A stretch of DNA of 30,929 nucleotides from DASWHF01 sp036393295. GTDB taxonomy: Bacteria > Pseudomonadota > Gammaproteobacteria > Acidiferrobacterales > UBA6901. This document shows, in pieces, positions 14,512-21,952 of the stretch. The position numbers and the translations under genes are program-made. The notes under the pieces are model-generated. The model did not search any database, was not told the DNA's origin, and saw nothing but the letters and a program-made list of their open reading frames with translations. Location of the stretch: assembly GCA_036393295.1 (NCBI GenBank), contig DASWHF010000119.1:1-30929 (forward strand), given 5' to 3'. The stretch's first letter is position 1, and each line of letters begins with the position of its first letter.

Positions 14512-16440
14512 ATGGCCGGCATCAACAGCTTTTCCAAACGACTCGCCGAATACAAGCGCTGGCGCGACGGGCTGATCACCACGATCGGCGCCTACCAGGA
14601 CTGGATCGAGCGGCAGAACCTCGCCAGCGGCGAGGATGACCTGCGCATCTACGAGCTCATCGACACGCTCAAGGCCGACAAGCTCAACATCGCGCTGGTC
14701 GCCGAGTTCTCGCGCGGCAAGACCGAACTGATCAACGCGCTGTTCTTCGCCGACTACAAGCAACGCCTGCTGCCGTCCGAGGCCGGCCGCACCACCATGT
14801 GCCCGACCGAGCTGATGTACGACGAGAAGCTCGAGCCCTGCCTGCGGCTGCTGCCGATCGAGACCCGCAGCTCGTCGATGACCATCGCCGAGTACAAGCG
14901 CACCCCGATCCACTGGACGAGCCTGCCGCTCGACATCGGCTCGGCCAAGCAGATGACCGAAACCTTCCACGAGTTCGTCAAGAGCAAGACCGTGACCGTG
15001 CGCGACGCCCGGGAGCTCGGCCTCTACCACGAGAGCGACGGCCCGGCCGGGGCCGGCGGCACCGTGGAGATCCCGGTGTGGCGCCACGCCGTCATCAACT
15101 ATCCGCACCCGCTGCTCAAGCAGGGACTGGTGATCCTCGACACCCCCGGGCTCAATTCGCTCGGCACCGAGCCGGAGCTGACCCTGAGCATGCTGCCCAA
15201 GGCGCATGTCGTGCTGTTCGTGCTGGCGGCCGACACCGGCGTGACCAAGTCCGACCTCGACGTCTGGAACAACCACGTGCGCATGGCCAGGAACACCCGG
15301 CAGAACGGTTGCCTGGCACTGCTCAACAAGATCGACACGCTGTGGGACGAGCTGCGCACCGAGGAGGTGATCGCCGACAGCATTGCGCGCCAGACGCGCG
15401 AGACCGCGCGCGTGCTCGACATCCCCGAGACCAAGGTGTTCCCGGTGTCGGCCCAGAAGGGCCTGCTCGGCAAGATCAAGGCCGACCACAGCCTGGTGGA
15501 GCGCAGCGGCCTGCTGGCGCTCGAGATCAAGCTGTCCGAGGACCTGATCCCGTCGAAGCAGAAATACCTGCGCGACAAGGTGGTGGGCGAGATCGGCGCC
15601 ATGATCGAGACTACCGAGGCGATGGTGGCCGCGCGCCTCAATGCCGCCAACGCCCAGCTCGCCGAACTCAAGAGCCTGGGAGGCAAGAGTCTCAACGTTA
15701 TCCAGGATATGGTCGCGCGGCTGCGCAAGGAGAAGGAGGCCTACGACAAGAAGCTCGACAGCTTCCAGGCCACCCGTCAGGTGTTGTCCGACCAGATCAA
15801 GATCCTGCTCGAATACCTGAGCATGTCGAGCTTCGACCGGTTGATCGACAAGACCCGCACGGAAATGCAGGAGAGCTGGACCACTCACGGCCTCAAGGTC
15901 GGCATGGTCACATTCTTCAAGGGCGCCACCGAAACCATGGATAAGGTCAACAAGCAATCGCAGCAGATCAAGGGCCTGGTCGAGGCGATCTACACCAAGT
16001 TTCACACCGAGCACGGCCTGGCCAAGATCCGGCCGGTGAATTTCTCCCTGCTACCCTACCGCAGCGCGCTGGCCCGCCTGCAGGAGGAGGCCGAGGCCTT
16101 CCGCAACAGCCCGGTGATGGTCATGACCGAGCAGCACTTCGTGGTGAAGAAGTTTTTCATCACCCTGGTGAGCCGCGCCCGCACCGTGTTCGACGAGTGC
16201 AACACCGGTGCCAAGGCCTGGAGCAAGGCGATCATGACGCCGATCCTGAGTCAGATCCGCGAGCACAAAGCGCTCATGGAGCGGCGCCTCGAGAATCTCA
16301 AGAAGATCCAGGACAACCTCGACAGCCTCGGCGAGCGCATCGCCGCGGTCGAGGCCACCCGGCAGAACCTGATCGATCAGCAGAAAACCACGCAGTCCAT
16401 GCTCGCCAAGATCAACCAGCCGCTCGGCTCCGACGCCTGA
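14512..16440 (+). CDS. Dynamin-like large GTPase
   Basis: A 642-residue soluble protein of the bacterial dynamin-like family. GTPase motifs are in order: P-loop AEFSRGKT (64-71), switch threonines in GRTTMCPTEL (92-101), DTPG (210-213) and NKID (272-275). The rest is mostly long amphipathic helix, with strong coiled coil at about 360-430 and 575-635, as in the stalk of dynamins. No transmembrane segment was found, so membrane contact would have to be through a paddle or a partner. ATG 14512 is preferred over TTG 14491 because it starts MAGINSFSKRLAEY; the ribosome site is weak. It stands alone between a REP-like palindrome and a bidirectional terminator. Possible roles are membrane remodelling or stress protection, but that is inference. 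Confidence 0.88.
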   Translation: MAGINSFSKRLAEYKRWRDGLITTIGAYQDWIERQNLASGEDDLRIYELIDTLKADKLNIALVAEFSRGKTELINALFFADYKQRLLPSEAGRTTMCPTELMYDEKLEPCLRLLPIETRSSSMTIAEYKRTPIHWTSLPLDIGSAKQMTETFHEFVKSKTVTVRDARELGLYHESDGPAGAGGTVEIPVWRHAVINYPHPLLKQGLVILDTPGLNSLGTEPELTLSMLPKAHVVLFVLAADTGVTKSDLDVWNNHVRMARNTRQNGCLALLNKIDTLWDELRTEEVIADSIARQTRETARVLDIPETKVFPVSAQKGLLGKIKADHSLVERSGLLALEIKLSEDLIPSKQKYLRDKVVGEIGAMIETTEAMVAARLNAANAQLAELKSLGGKSLNVIQDMVARLRKEKEAYDKKLDSFQATRQVLSDQIKILLEYLSMSSFDRLIDKTRTEMQESWTTHGLKVGMVTFFKGATETMDKVNKQSQQIKGLVEAIYTKFHTEHGLAKIRPVNFSLLPYRSALARLQEEAEAFRNSPVMVMTEQHFVVKKFFITLVSRARTVFDECNTGAKAWSKAIMTPILSQIREHKALMERRLENLKKIQDNLDSLGERIAAVEATRQNLIDQQKTTQSMLAKINQPLGSDA

Positions 16441-16462
16441 CGGGCCTTAAGCCGGCGCCAAA

Positions 16463-16490
16463 GAAAAAGGCCGGGGCGAACCCGGCCTTT
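16463..16490. terminator. Bidirectional terminator between convergent genes
   Basis: AAAGGCCGGG (16466-16475) and CCCGGCCTTT (16481-16490) form a perfect 10-bp stem around GCGAA. On the minus strand the stem runs into TTTTTCTTT, so it is a good terminator for the exported-protein gene; on the plus strand the tract is only TTT, a weaker end for the GTPase gene. Confidence 0.85.
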
Positions 16491-16513
16491 GGGATGCCGG
16501 CCCAGTGGCGCGG

Positions 16514-17557
16514 TTACTTCTGCGCCGTCAGGGTCTTGTCGATCGAGCTGAAGATGGTGTTCGGGATCAGCGTGTTCTTGGCGAAGGCCATATAGCCCGA
16601 GTCCCAGAAGTACAGCTGCATACGCCACATCTGGCCGTACTGCAGCACGCGCGTCTCCTTGCCGTCGTTCACCACCAGCACCTCCAGCGGCAGGGCGGCG
16701 GCGTGATCGACGCCCGGATACGGCGCGTCCTTGGCCTTGCCGTCGCTGCGGAAATCGGAGTTGATGTTGATAGCCTTGTTCTCGGTGTAGTCGTTGGTGA
16801 TGCCGAAATAGACGGCATTGCCGCCCACCGGGATCTTGCTGACCAGGCGCCAGCCGGACGAATCACTCGCACCCTTGTCCTTGCTGGACTTGAGCGCCGC
16901 CTCGACGCGCGCCACGGTCTCCGCGAAGTTATCGGGCTTGGCGTCGAACACCAGATTCTGGCTCTCGCTCCAGTTGCGCCACTTGGCCATCATCTTGGCC
17001 GGTCCGTCGCCGTTGAAGCCGTTGAGCGCCTTCTCGCTGCGCGTCGGCTCGAGCTGCACCGACATCGCCGTGCCCGGCACCTTGGCGACCACGTCGCGGA
17101 TTTCCTGCGCGCAGTTCTTCGCGGCGGCGATCATCTGCGGGTATTCCTTGGTTCCCGCGTAGAACACCATCGCGTGCGCGACCGGATTGGCCATGTTGAC
17201 ATGGACCTTCTTGCCCTCACCGTACTCGTAGACCGCGATACGCTGGATCTGCGCCGAGATCGAGTTTGCCGGCATGTTGCTGGCGGCCCCCAGGTAGGTC
17301 GGCGAAGTCAGGATATAGACCCGCGCGTGCTGCGCGCCCTCCGGCACGGTCAGGTCACGCTTGGAATGCAGCGTCAGACCGGACTCGCCGAGCGCCGCTT
17401 CAAGCGCGGCAGTGGTCGCATTGAAATCGCCGGACGCCTCGAGCACGCGCTCGAAGATGCCGATGTTGTCCTCGGCTGCCTGGGCGGCGCCGATCCAGGT
17501 GAATACGGCCAGCAGGCTGCCGAGCAGCACGCCGCCTTTCTTGATGCGCTTTGACAT
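16514..17557 (-). CDS. Exported protein of unknown function
   Basis: A 347-residue protein with a clear signal peptide (positive MSKRIKK, then GGVLLGSLLAVFTWIG, cleavage after AAQA at about residue 27). I do not recognise the family with confidence. Two regions look loosely alike, around residues 30-80 (IGIFERVLEASGDFNATTAALEAALGESGL) and 205-245 (DNFAETVARVEAALKSS), which recalls tandem DUF302-type halves, but the match is weak. It has one Cys (in KNCAQEI) and no heme or metal motif. AGGAG lies nine bases before ATG 17557. The upstream region holds three GATAAGC repeats. It ends at the bidirectional terminator shared with the GTPase. Probably periplasmic and singly transcribed. Confidence 0.85.
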   Translation of the reverse strand: MSKRIKKGGVLLGSLLAVFTWIGAAQAAEDNIGIFERVLEASGDFNATTAALEAALGESGLTLHSKRDLTVPEGAQHARVYILTSPTYLGAASNMPANSISAQIQRIAVYEYGEGKKVHVNMANPVAHAMVFYAGTKEYPQMIAAAKNCAQEIRDVVAKVPGTAMSVQLEPTRSEKALNGFNGDGPAKMMAKWRNWSESQNLVFDAKPDNFAETVARVEAALKSSKDKGASDSSGWRLVSKIPVGGNAVYFGITNDYTENKAININSDFRSDGKAKDAPYPGVDHAAALPLEVLVVNDGKETRVLQYGQMWRMQLYFWDSGYMAFAKNTLIPNTIFSSIDKTLTAQK

Positions 17558-17595
17558 CGCTTGGTTCTCCTCGTGGATGGTTATGTTTGGCTACC

Positions 17596-17690
17596 GCTTA
17601 TCAGGATTTTCTTATTTTCTCCTGAGTGCCCGGCCATTGTGCGGCTTCCGGCGGCCGACCGCAACACAGGATAAGCAACAACGATAAGCA
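17596..17690. promoter_or_regulatory. GATAAGC repeats in the leader of the exported-protein gene
   Basis: GATAAGCA occurs at 17670-17677 and again at 17683-17690 in direct orientation with a 13-base period. A third copy, inverted (GCTTATC), lies at 17596-17602. TCAGGA at 17601-17606 also pairs with TCCTGA at 17620-17625. The cluster lies 40-130 bases before the start codon of the minus-strand gene, where regulator sites are expected. Confidence 0.4.
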
Positions 17691-17701
17691 CACGGGAAAA
17701 C

Positions 17702-17745
17702 AAAAACTTACAGCCGCCTGCGAGTTTTTACTCGCAGGCGGCTGT
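17702..17745 (-). terminator. Strong intrinsic terminator of the Sel1-repeat gene
   Basis: ACAGCCGCCTGCGAGT (17710-17725) and ACTCGCAGGCGGCTGT (17730-17745) make a perfect 16-bp stem with a TTTT (plus strand) loop. Reading leftward the stem is followed by AAG and then TTTTTGTTTT, so it ends the leftward Sel1-repeat transcript before the next minus-strand promoter. Confidence 0.92.
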
Positions 17746-17799
17746 CGTGGACGGCAGGGACTTGCTTTGTGAGAAGGATGTCGAACCTGCCGGCACCCG

Positions 17800-18525
17800 T
17801 TATTCGGCGAGATCGAGTGTTTTCAGGATATGGATGGCCTGGCCGAATCCCTGACGCGCCGAGAGCTGCCACAGACGCACCGCTTCGATAGGATCCAGGT
17901 CGACGCCCTCGCCCTTTACGTACATGACGCCGAGGTTGAACTGGGCGGCGGCAGAGCCCTGTTTGGCCGCCAGGTCCCACCAGCGCGCCGCCTCGACCGG
18001 ATCGGCGGCGATACCCATGCCCTGGGCGTACAGCAGGCCGAGATTGAACTGGGCCTCGACATGGCCCTGGATCGCCGCCCGCTGCCACCAGCGGGCGGCG
18101 GCCGTCATATCCTGCGGAACCCCGGAACCGTTGGCGTATAACACCCCGAGATTGAACTGCGCCATGCCATGCCCGAGTTCGGCGGCGCGCCGGTACCAGT
18201 CGGCCGCGGCCGGCAGGTCGCGGTCGATCCCGGCCTGGCGATCGCCCGTGGTGTGGAGCGCACCGAGCGTGAACTGGGCCTCGCGATCACCATTATCGGC
18301 AAGCTGCCGCCAGAGATTTAGCGCCGCGGCCGATTCGCCGCGGTGAAAATGCTGCATGGCGCGCATGAAGTCGGCGCTCACGGTCGCCGTGCTGGGGCCG
18401 GCGGACGCCGGCACGGCGATTTCGCCGCCAAACTGACCGTCCGTTACCGCCGCCGAGGCCGGGGGCACGACCCACGCCGCGAGCAGCACCGCGGCGAAGC
18501 GGACCAGACGCAGGGTACGACGCAT
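17800..18525 (-). CDS. Exported Sel1-repeat (TPR-like) protein
   Basis: From ATG 18525 this is 241 residues, starting with a signal peptide (MRRTLRLVRFAAVLLAAWVVPPASA). Four Sel1-type repeats follow, each with the signature A-Q-F-x-L-G-x-L/M and A-x-x-W-x-x-x-A-A-x-x-G, spaced about 36 residues; they form an alpha-solenoid for protein contacts. The exact partner is unknown; Sel1 proteins in bacteria often act in envelope or secretion-related assemblies. An in-frame ATG at 18588 has a better ribosome site (GGGAG), but the 21 codons it would add are AT-rich, unlike the rest, and overlap the likely promoter, so 18525 is preferred. It is a single-gene unit with its own terminator. Confidence 0.85.
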   Translation of the reverse strand: MRRTLRLVRFAAVLLAAWVVPPASAAVTDGQFGGEIAVPASAGPSTATVSADFMRAMQHFHRGESAAALNLWRQLADNGDREAQFTLGALHTTGDRQAGIDRDLPAAADWYRRAAELGHGMAQFNLGVLYANGSGVPQDMTAAARWWQRAAIQGHVEAQFNLGLLYAQGMGIAADPVEAARWWDLAAKQGSAAAQFNLGVMYVKGEGVDLDPIEAVRLWQLSARQGFGQAIHILKTLDLAE

Positions 18526-18998
18526 ACCCCACAACCCGGTGGCACATACATTAGTAAGTACTAACACCAATTCAGCAAGGCGGTACATGGCAAGCTCCCA
18601 GGGACCGACGCTCTTGATGGATCCCGTTACCTCCATTCTGAGCAAGCACTATGCCAACTCTAGCCTGTCTCGCCGAAAACGCGGGGTCCTGGCCATGATT
18701 TAACGCGTCTGATGTAACTCCAGGCTGGATATCGGGTATTTCCGCGATCCGTGACCCGCCATCCACCGGAAATCCACCGAATTATCGGGATGACGATGCC
18801 CCTTCGCCGGGCACACCGTTTGTCGGCCAGAACAGCACGTTGGGAGAAAATCGTTTTCGGAAGTGGCGAGTCGCGGTGTTACGCTGGCATGACAGTCGCA
18901 GCGGTTCGCGGCCAAGAAAATAAGGAATCTTAGGGTGGGGAAACCGGAGCGCGATGCTGCGCCGGACAGACCTTAATGTACACACAGGAGGTGGCACG
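18526..18998. other. Intergenic region between the Sel1-repeat gene and a small membrane peptide gene
   Basis: 473 bases with no convincing gene. The end near the Sel1 gene is AT-rich and holds the dyad at 18551-18564. The short open frames here (for example 18751-18933, plus) lack ribosome sites and coding bias. I see no tRNA, terminator or repeat in the central part. Confidence 0.6.
18551..18564 (-). promoter_or_regulatory. TTAGTA-AG-TACTAA dyad in the Sel1-gene promoter region
   Basis: A perfect 6-bp inverted repeat with a 2-base centre lies 26-39 bases upstream of ATG 18525. On the minus strand TTGCTG (18581-18576) precedes TACTAA by about 16 bases, so the dyad overlaps a possible -10 box and could be an operator. 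Confidence 0.35.
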
Positions 18999-19190
18999 AT
19001 GGTATGGTTGCTCTTGAGCTGGCTGGCGGTCGGCGTGATTGTCGCGGTCGGATTCGGCGTGCTGGCACGCCGCGCGGAAACAGTGGGCGACCCGCTCGCA
19101 TCCGCCGATACTTCCCTGGCGTCGCAGACAGTCGACGAACTCGGTTCGGACCCCGCCGTTTCAGGCCGCGAAGACCGGGCCGCGGCCTGA
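18999..19190 (+). CDS. Small single-pass membrane protein
   Basis: A 63-residue protein of unknown function. An AGGAGG ribosome site ends eight bases before ATG 18999, the best in this region. Residues 2-24 (VWLLLSWLAVGVIVAVGFGVLAR) are one membrane helix, with positive ARRAE after it, so the acidic C-terminal tail should lie in the cytoplasm. The tail (ADTSLASQTVDELGSDPAVSGRED) is low in complexity and probably unstructured. It lies alone, convergent with the XRE gene, and has no known family that I recognise. The strong ribosome site and hydrophobic pattern support it being real. Confidence 0.6.
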   Translation: MVWLLLSWLAVGVIVAVGFGVLARRAETVGDPLASADTSLASQTVDELGSDPAVSGREDRAAA

Positions 19191-19195
19191 TTGCG

Positions 19196-19220
19196 CCGGG
19201 CCCTGTTTCCAGGGGCCCGG
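19196..19220. repeat. GC-rich hairpin between the small membrane peptide gene and the XRE gene
   Basis: CCGGGCCCTG (19196-19205) pairs with CAGGGGCCCGG (19210-19220) with one bulged G and a 4-base loop. There is no T-tract on either strand, so it may be a weak or factor-dependent end for the small gene. Confidence 0.5.
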
Positions 19221-19317
19221 ACCCAACCCCGCACACTCGCCGCGCATTCTTATCCAGAGTGCGCAGAACAGTCGCCATCCCTGGCGGGCACCTCCGTGGG
19301 CTAGCGCCCGGAGCGGC

Positions 19318-19623
19318 TCAAGCGCAGTCCGCCACATACCAAGCCGCGCTTTCCTCCACGCGCGGATAATCGCCACATCCCAGACCGCCCTCGTCCTTGA
19401 GCAGGGCATAGGCCGGCAGGCCGAAGGCGCGCGCGATCTTGCTCAGGTTTTCGAGACCGATATTGACCTCGGCACGTTCAATATGGCCGATGTAGTTGCG
19501 GTGCAGGCCGCTCAATTCCGCCAACACCTCCTGGGACCAGCCGCGCATCGCGCGCAGCATCCGCATGCGCCGCGCCAGCAGCCGGCGCAGGTCGCCGTTG
19601 TCGGGACAGTGGTCGTGGTTCAT
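19318..19623 (-). CDS. XRE-family transcriptional regulator
   Basis: A 101-residue DNA-binding protein. The helix-turn-helix of the Cro/C1 type occupies about residues 12-72: LRRLLARRMRMLRAMRGWSQEVLAELSGLHRNYIGHIERAEVNIGLENLSKIARAFGLPAYALL. The motif H-R-N-Y-I-G-x-I-E-R is common in small XRE repressors, including restriction controller proteins. A tail of some 25 residues with two Cys (C83, C100) follows and has no known domain. ATG 19623 is chosen over codons further upstream because the HTH begins soon after and GGAG stands ten bases before it. It is downstream of, and on the same strand as, ampG with 123 bases between; no restriction or toxin gene is adjacent. Target unknown. Confidence 0.88.
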   Translation of the reverse strand: MNHDHCPDNGDLRRLLARRMRMLRAMRGWSQEVLAELSGLHRNYIGHIERAEVNIGLENLSKIARAFGLPAYALLKDEGGLGCGDYPRVEESAAWYVADCA

Positions 19624-19746
19624 GGGGGCGACACTCCGTTGCCAGGGTTTGCGCGATCCGGCGGCGCATGCCGTACACCGATCATACGCAGCACGACAGG
19701 TCGGCACAATCCGGAGGCTACACCAGATTTGCTGTTTTGCCCCGGA

Positions 19747-21117
19747 CTAGCGCAGGCGTGTCGCGGCCGGGTCGGCATCGAGGTCGAGCTTGCGCATGAG
19801 ATAGAGCACGAGCAGGACGGACGGGATGCCCATGGTCGATGCGTAGAGGAAGAAGTGCACATAACCGTAGCCGTCGACGATCATGCCCGAGAATCCGGAC
19901 ACGAATTTCGGCACCAGGGTCATGAGGGAGCTGAACAGGGCGTACTGCGTGGCGGTGTACGCCGAGTTGGTCAGGCGCGACAGGTAGGCGATGAACGCCG
20001 ATCCGGCCAGGCCGGCGGCGAAATTGTCGGCGCTGATGACCAAGGTGAGCCCGACGAGACTCTTGCCGATGAGCGCCAGCTGGGCGTACAGCAGATTGGT
20101 GAGCACCACCAATATCGCGCCCATCAACAGGATGCGCATCACCCCGTAGCGCACCACCAGCACGCCGCCGACCATGGCGCCGACGATGGTCATGGCGAAT
20201 CCATAGAGCTTGCTGATGTTTGCGATCTCGATCTTGCTGAAACCGAGGTCGATATAGAATGGGTAGGCCATGTTCGCGAGCACGATGTCGCTGATGCGAT
20301 AGACGGCGATGAACAGCAGTATGATCAGGGCCCAACGGCCGTTGCGCTGAAAGAAATCGGTGAACGGACAGACCACGGCACCGATGAACCACGCGGCCGG
20401 CACCCGCAGTGCCGCCGGCAGGTGGGCCGCGCCCTCGAGGAAATCGATCACCCGCTGCTCGGACATCACCGTGCGGCGGGCGATGGCGCGCGCCGGCTCG
20501 GCGATGATCAGCACCGTGACGATACCGATGCCCATGCTGATCGCCATGACGATATAACTCGCCGTCCAGGTCACCCATTCCGCGAGATACAAGGCGCCGG
20601 CGCCGCCGACCAGCGCCGCGGCGATGCGCCAGCCGCTCTGGTACATGGCGGCCATGGCGCCCTGGAATTCCGGGGCCTCGGCCTCGATGCGGTAGGCGTC
20701 GATCGCCACGTCCTGGGTCGCCGAAGCGAACGCCACCAGCAGCGCGAACAGCGCCATCGCCACGATGTTTTGCGTCGGATCGGTGGTCGCCATGCCGATC
20801 AGGCCGGCGACGATGACGGCCTGCGCCAGCAACATCCAGCCGCGCCGCTGTCCCAATCCGCGCGTCAGCCCCGGTAGTGGCGCGCGGTCCACCACCGGCG
20901 ACCAGAACACCTTGATCGAATAGGTGATGCCGACCCAGGCGAAGAAGCCGATGGTCGTGCGATCGACGCCGACATCGCGCAGCCAGGTCGACAGGGTGGT
21001 GAACACCAGGGGGAACGGCAGCCCGGCCGCGAAGCCGAGAAACAACATACCCAGCACGCGCGGCCGGCGATAGACCTGGATGGCCTGCAGCCACGAGCGC
21101 GGGGATGGGCTCACCAT
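19747..21117 (-). CDS. ampG: AmpG-type muropeptide permease (MFS)
   Basis: An inner-membrane importer of the major facilitator superfamily with 456 residues and about 12-14 hydrophobic segments. Members of this family carry GlcNAc-anhydroMurNAc peptides into the cytoplasm for cell-wall recycling and, in some species, control ampC induction. Family features are FAAGLPFPLVFTTLSTWLRDVGVDRTTIGFFAWVG near the N-terminus, KVFWSPVVDRAPLP, ASATQDVAIDAYRIE and YTATQYALFSSLMTLVPKFVSGFSG. Its start is 7 bases after the exonuclease III stop, so it probably shares that transcript. No beta-lactamase or ampR lies in the window. Confidence 0.9.
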   Translation of the reverse strand: MVSPSPRSWLQAIQVYRRPRVLGMLFLGFAAGLPFPLVFTTLSTWLRDVGVDRTTIGFFAWVGITYSIKVFWSPVVDRAPLPGLTRGLGQRRGWMLLAQAVIVAGLIGMATTDPTQNIVAMALFALLVAFASATQDVAIDAYRIEAEAPEFQGAMAAMYQSGWRIAAALVGGAGALYLAEWVTWTASYIVMAISMGIGIVTVLIIAEPARAIARRTVMSEQRVIDFLEGAAHLPAALRVPAAWFIGAVVCPFTDFFQRNGRWALIILLFIAVYRISDIVLANMAYPFYIDLGFSKIEIANISKLYGFAMTIVGAMVGGVLVVRYGVMRILLMGAILVVLTNLLYAQLALIGKSLVGLTLVISADNFAAGLAGSAFIAYLSRLTNSAYTATQYALFSSLMTLVPKFVSGFSGMIVDGYGYVHFFLYASTMGIPSVLLVLYLMRKLDLDADPAATRLR

Positions 21118-21124
21118 GATCCGA

Positions 21125-21898
21125 TCATAGCTCGAAATCGTAATCGATGATCAGCGGCGCATGGTCGGAGAAACGCTTGTCCTTGTAGATGCGCTCGGCG
21201 CGCGCCTGGGCGGCGATCCCCGGCGTGGCGATCTGGTAGTCGATGCGCCAACCGACGTTCTTGTCCCAGGCCTGGCCGCGGTTCGACCACCAGGTGTACT
21301 GGTCCGGCTTCCGATTGAGGGTGCGGAACACGTCCACCCAGCCGAGCTCGTCGAAGACCTCGCCGAGCCAGGCCCGCTCCTCGGGCAGGAAACCGGAGTT
21401 CTTCTGGTTGCTGCGCCAGTTCCTGAGGTCGATCTCCTTGTGCGCGATGTTCCAGTCGCCGCACAGAATGTACTCGCGCCCGTCGCCGCCCAGCTTTTTC
21501 AGATGCGGCAGGAAGCGCTCCATGAAGCGGAACTTGGACGCCTGGCGGTGCGGGCCGGACGAGCCCGACGGCAGGTACAGCGACACCACGCTGAGCCGGC
21601 CGAAGTCCGCCTGCAGGTAGCGGCCCTCGCCGTCGTGCTCGCCGGACCCGAACCCGGTGTGGATGCGGTCCGGGCTCGGGCGGCTCAACAGCCCGACGCC
21701 GGCATAGCCCTTCTTCTCGGCGCAGCGGAACACGCCGGTGAGCCCGGCGGGCGCGCGCATCGCGTCGGTGATCTGATCCTCCTGGGCCTTGATCTCCTGC
21801 AGGCAGACGACATCGGCGCGCTGCCGCGCCAGCCAGGCGAAGAATCCCTTCTTGGCCGCGGAGCGGATGCCGTTGAGGTTCAGGGTCACTATGCGCAT
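21125..21898 (-). CDS. xth: Exodeoxyribonuclease III (AP endonuclease)
   Basis: A 257-residue enzyme of the ExoIII/APE1 family that cuts at abasic sites and removes nucleotides 3' to 5' in base-excision repair. Catalytic residues are visible: N7 in TLNLNGIRSA, E35 in CLQEIK, Y108 in VVSLYLPSG, D148/N150 in CGDWNIAH, D220 in WRIDYQI and D245/H246 in FSDHAPL. ATG 21898 gives the standard MRIVTLNLNGIRSA start; the open frame that continues upstream overlaps the tfpX-like gene and is a shadow. It is divergent from that gene with about 55 bases between and is followed by ampG. Confidence 0.96.
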   Translation of the reverse strand: MRIVTLNLNGIRSAAKKGFFAWLARQRADVVCLQEIKAQEDQITDAMRAPAGLTGVFRCAEKKGYAGVGLLSRPSPDRIHTGFGSGEHDGEGRYLQADFGRLSVVSLYLPSGSSGPHRQASKFRFMERFLPHLKKLGGDGREYILCGDWNIAHKEIDLRNWRSNQKNSGFLPEERAWLGEVFDELGWVDVFRTLNRKPDQYTWWSNRGQAWDKNVGWRIDYQIATPGIAAQARAERIYKDKRFSDHAPLIIDYDFEL

Positions 21899-21903
21899 GA
21901 TTG

Positions 21904-21931
21904 TTGAAGGTCGGTGGGCACTGACTATAAT
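21904..21931 (+). promoter_or_regulatory. Sigma-70 promoter for the TfpX/TfpZ-like gene
   Basis: TTGAAG (21904-21909) and a perfect TATAAT (21926-21931) are spaced by 16 bases. Predicted transcription would begin near 21938, just ahead of the GGAGG ribosome site at 21941-21945. Confidence 0.7.
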
Positions 21932-21952
21932 TCCCCGCACGGAGGATAGAGC

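Noticed and set aside
13435..16014. A long minus-strand open frame of 859 codons
   Set aside because: It lies opposite proC, yggT and the GTPase gene, is rich in Leu-Gly-Asp-His shadow composition, and has no recognisable domain. High GC makes such antisense frames common.
18751..18933. 60-codon plus-strand frame in the intergenic region
   Set aside because: No ribosome site, Arg-rich random-looking sequence, no conserved pattern.
19039..20877. A 612-codon plus-strand open frame
   Set aside because: Opposite the XRE and ampG genes; Arg/His/Gln-rich repetitive translation with no domain.
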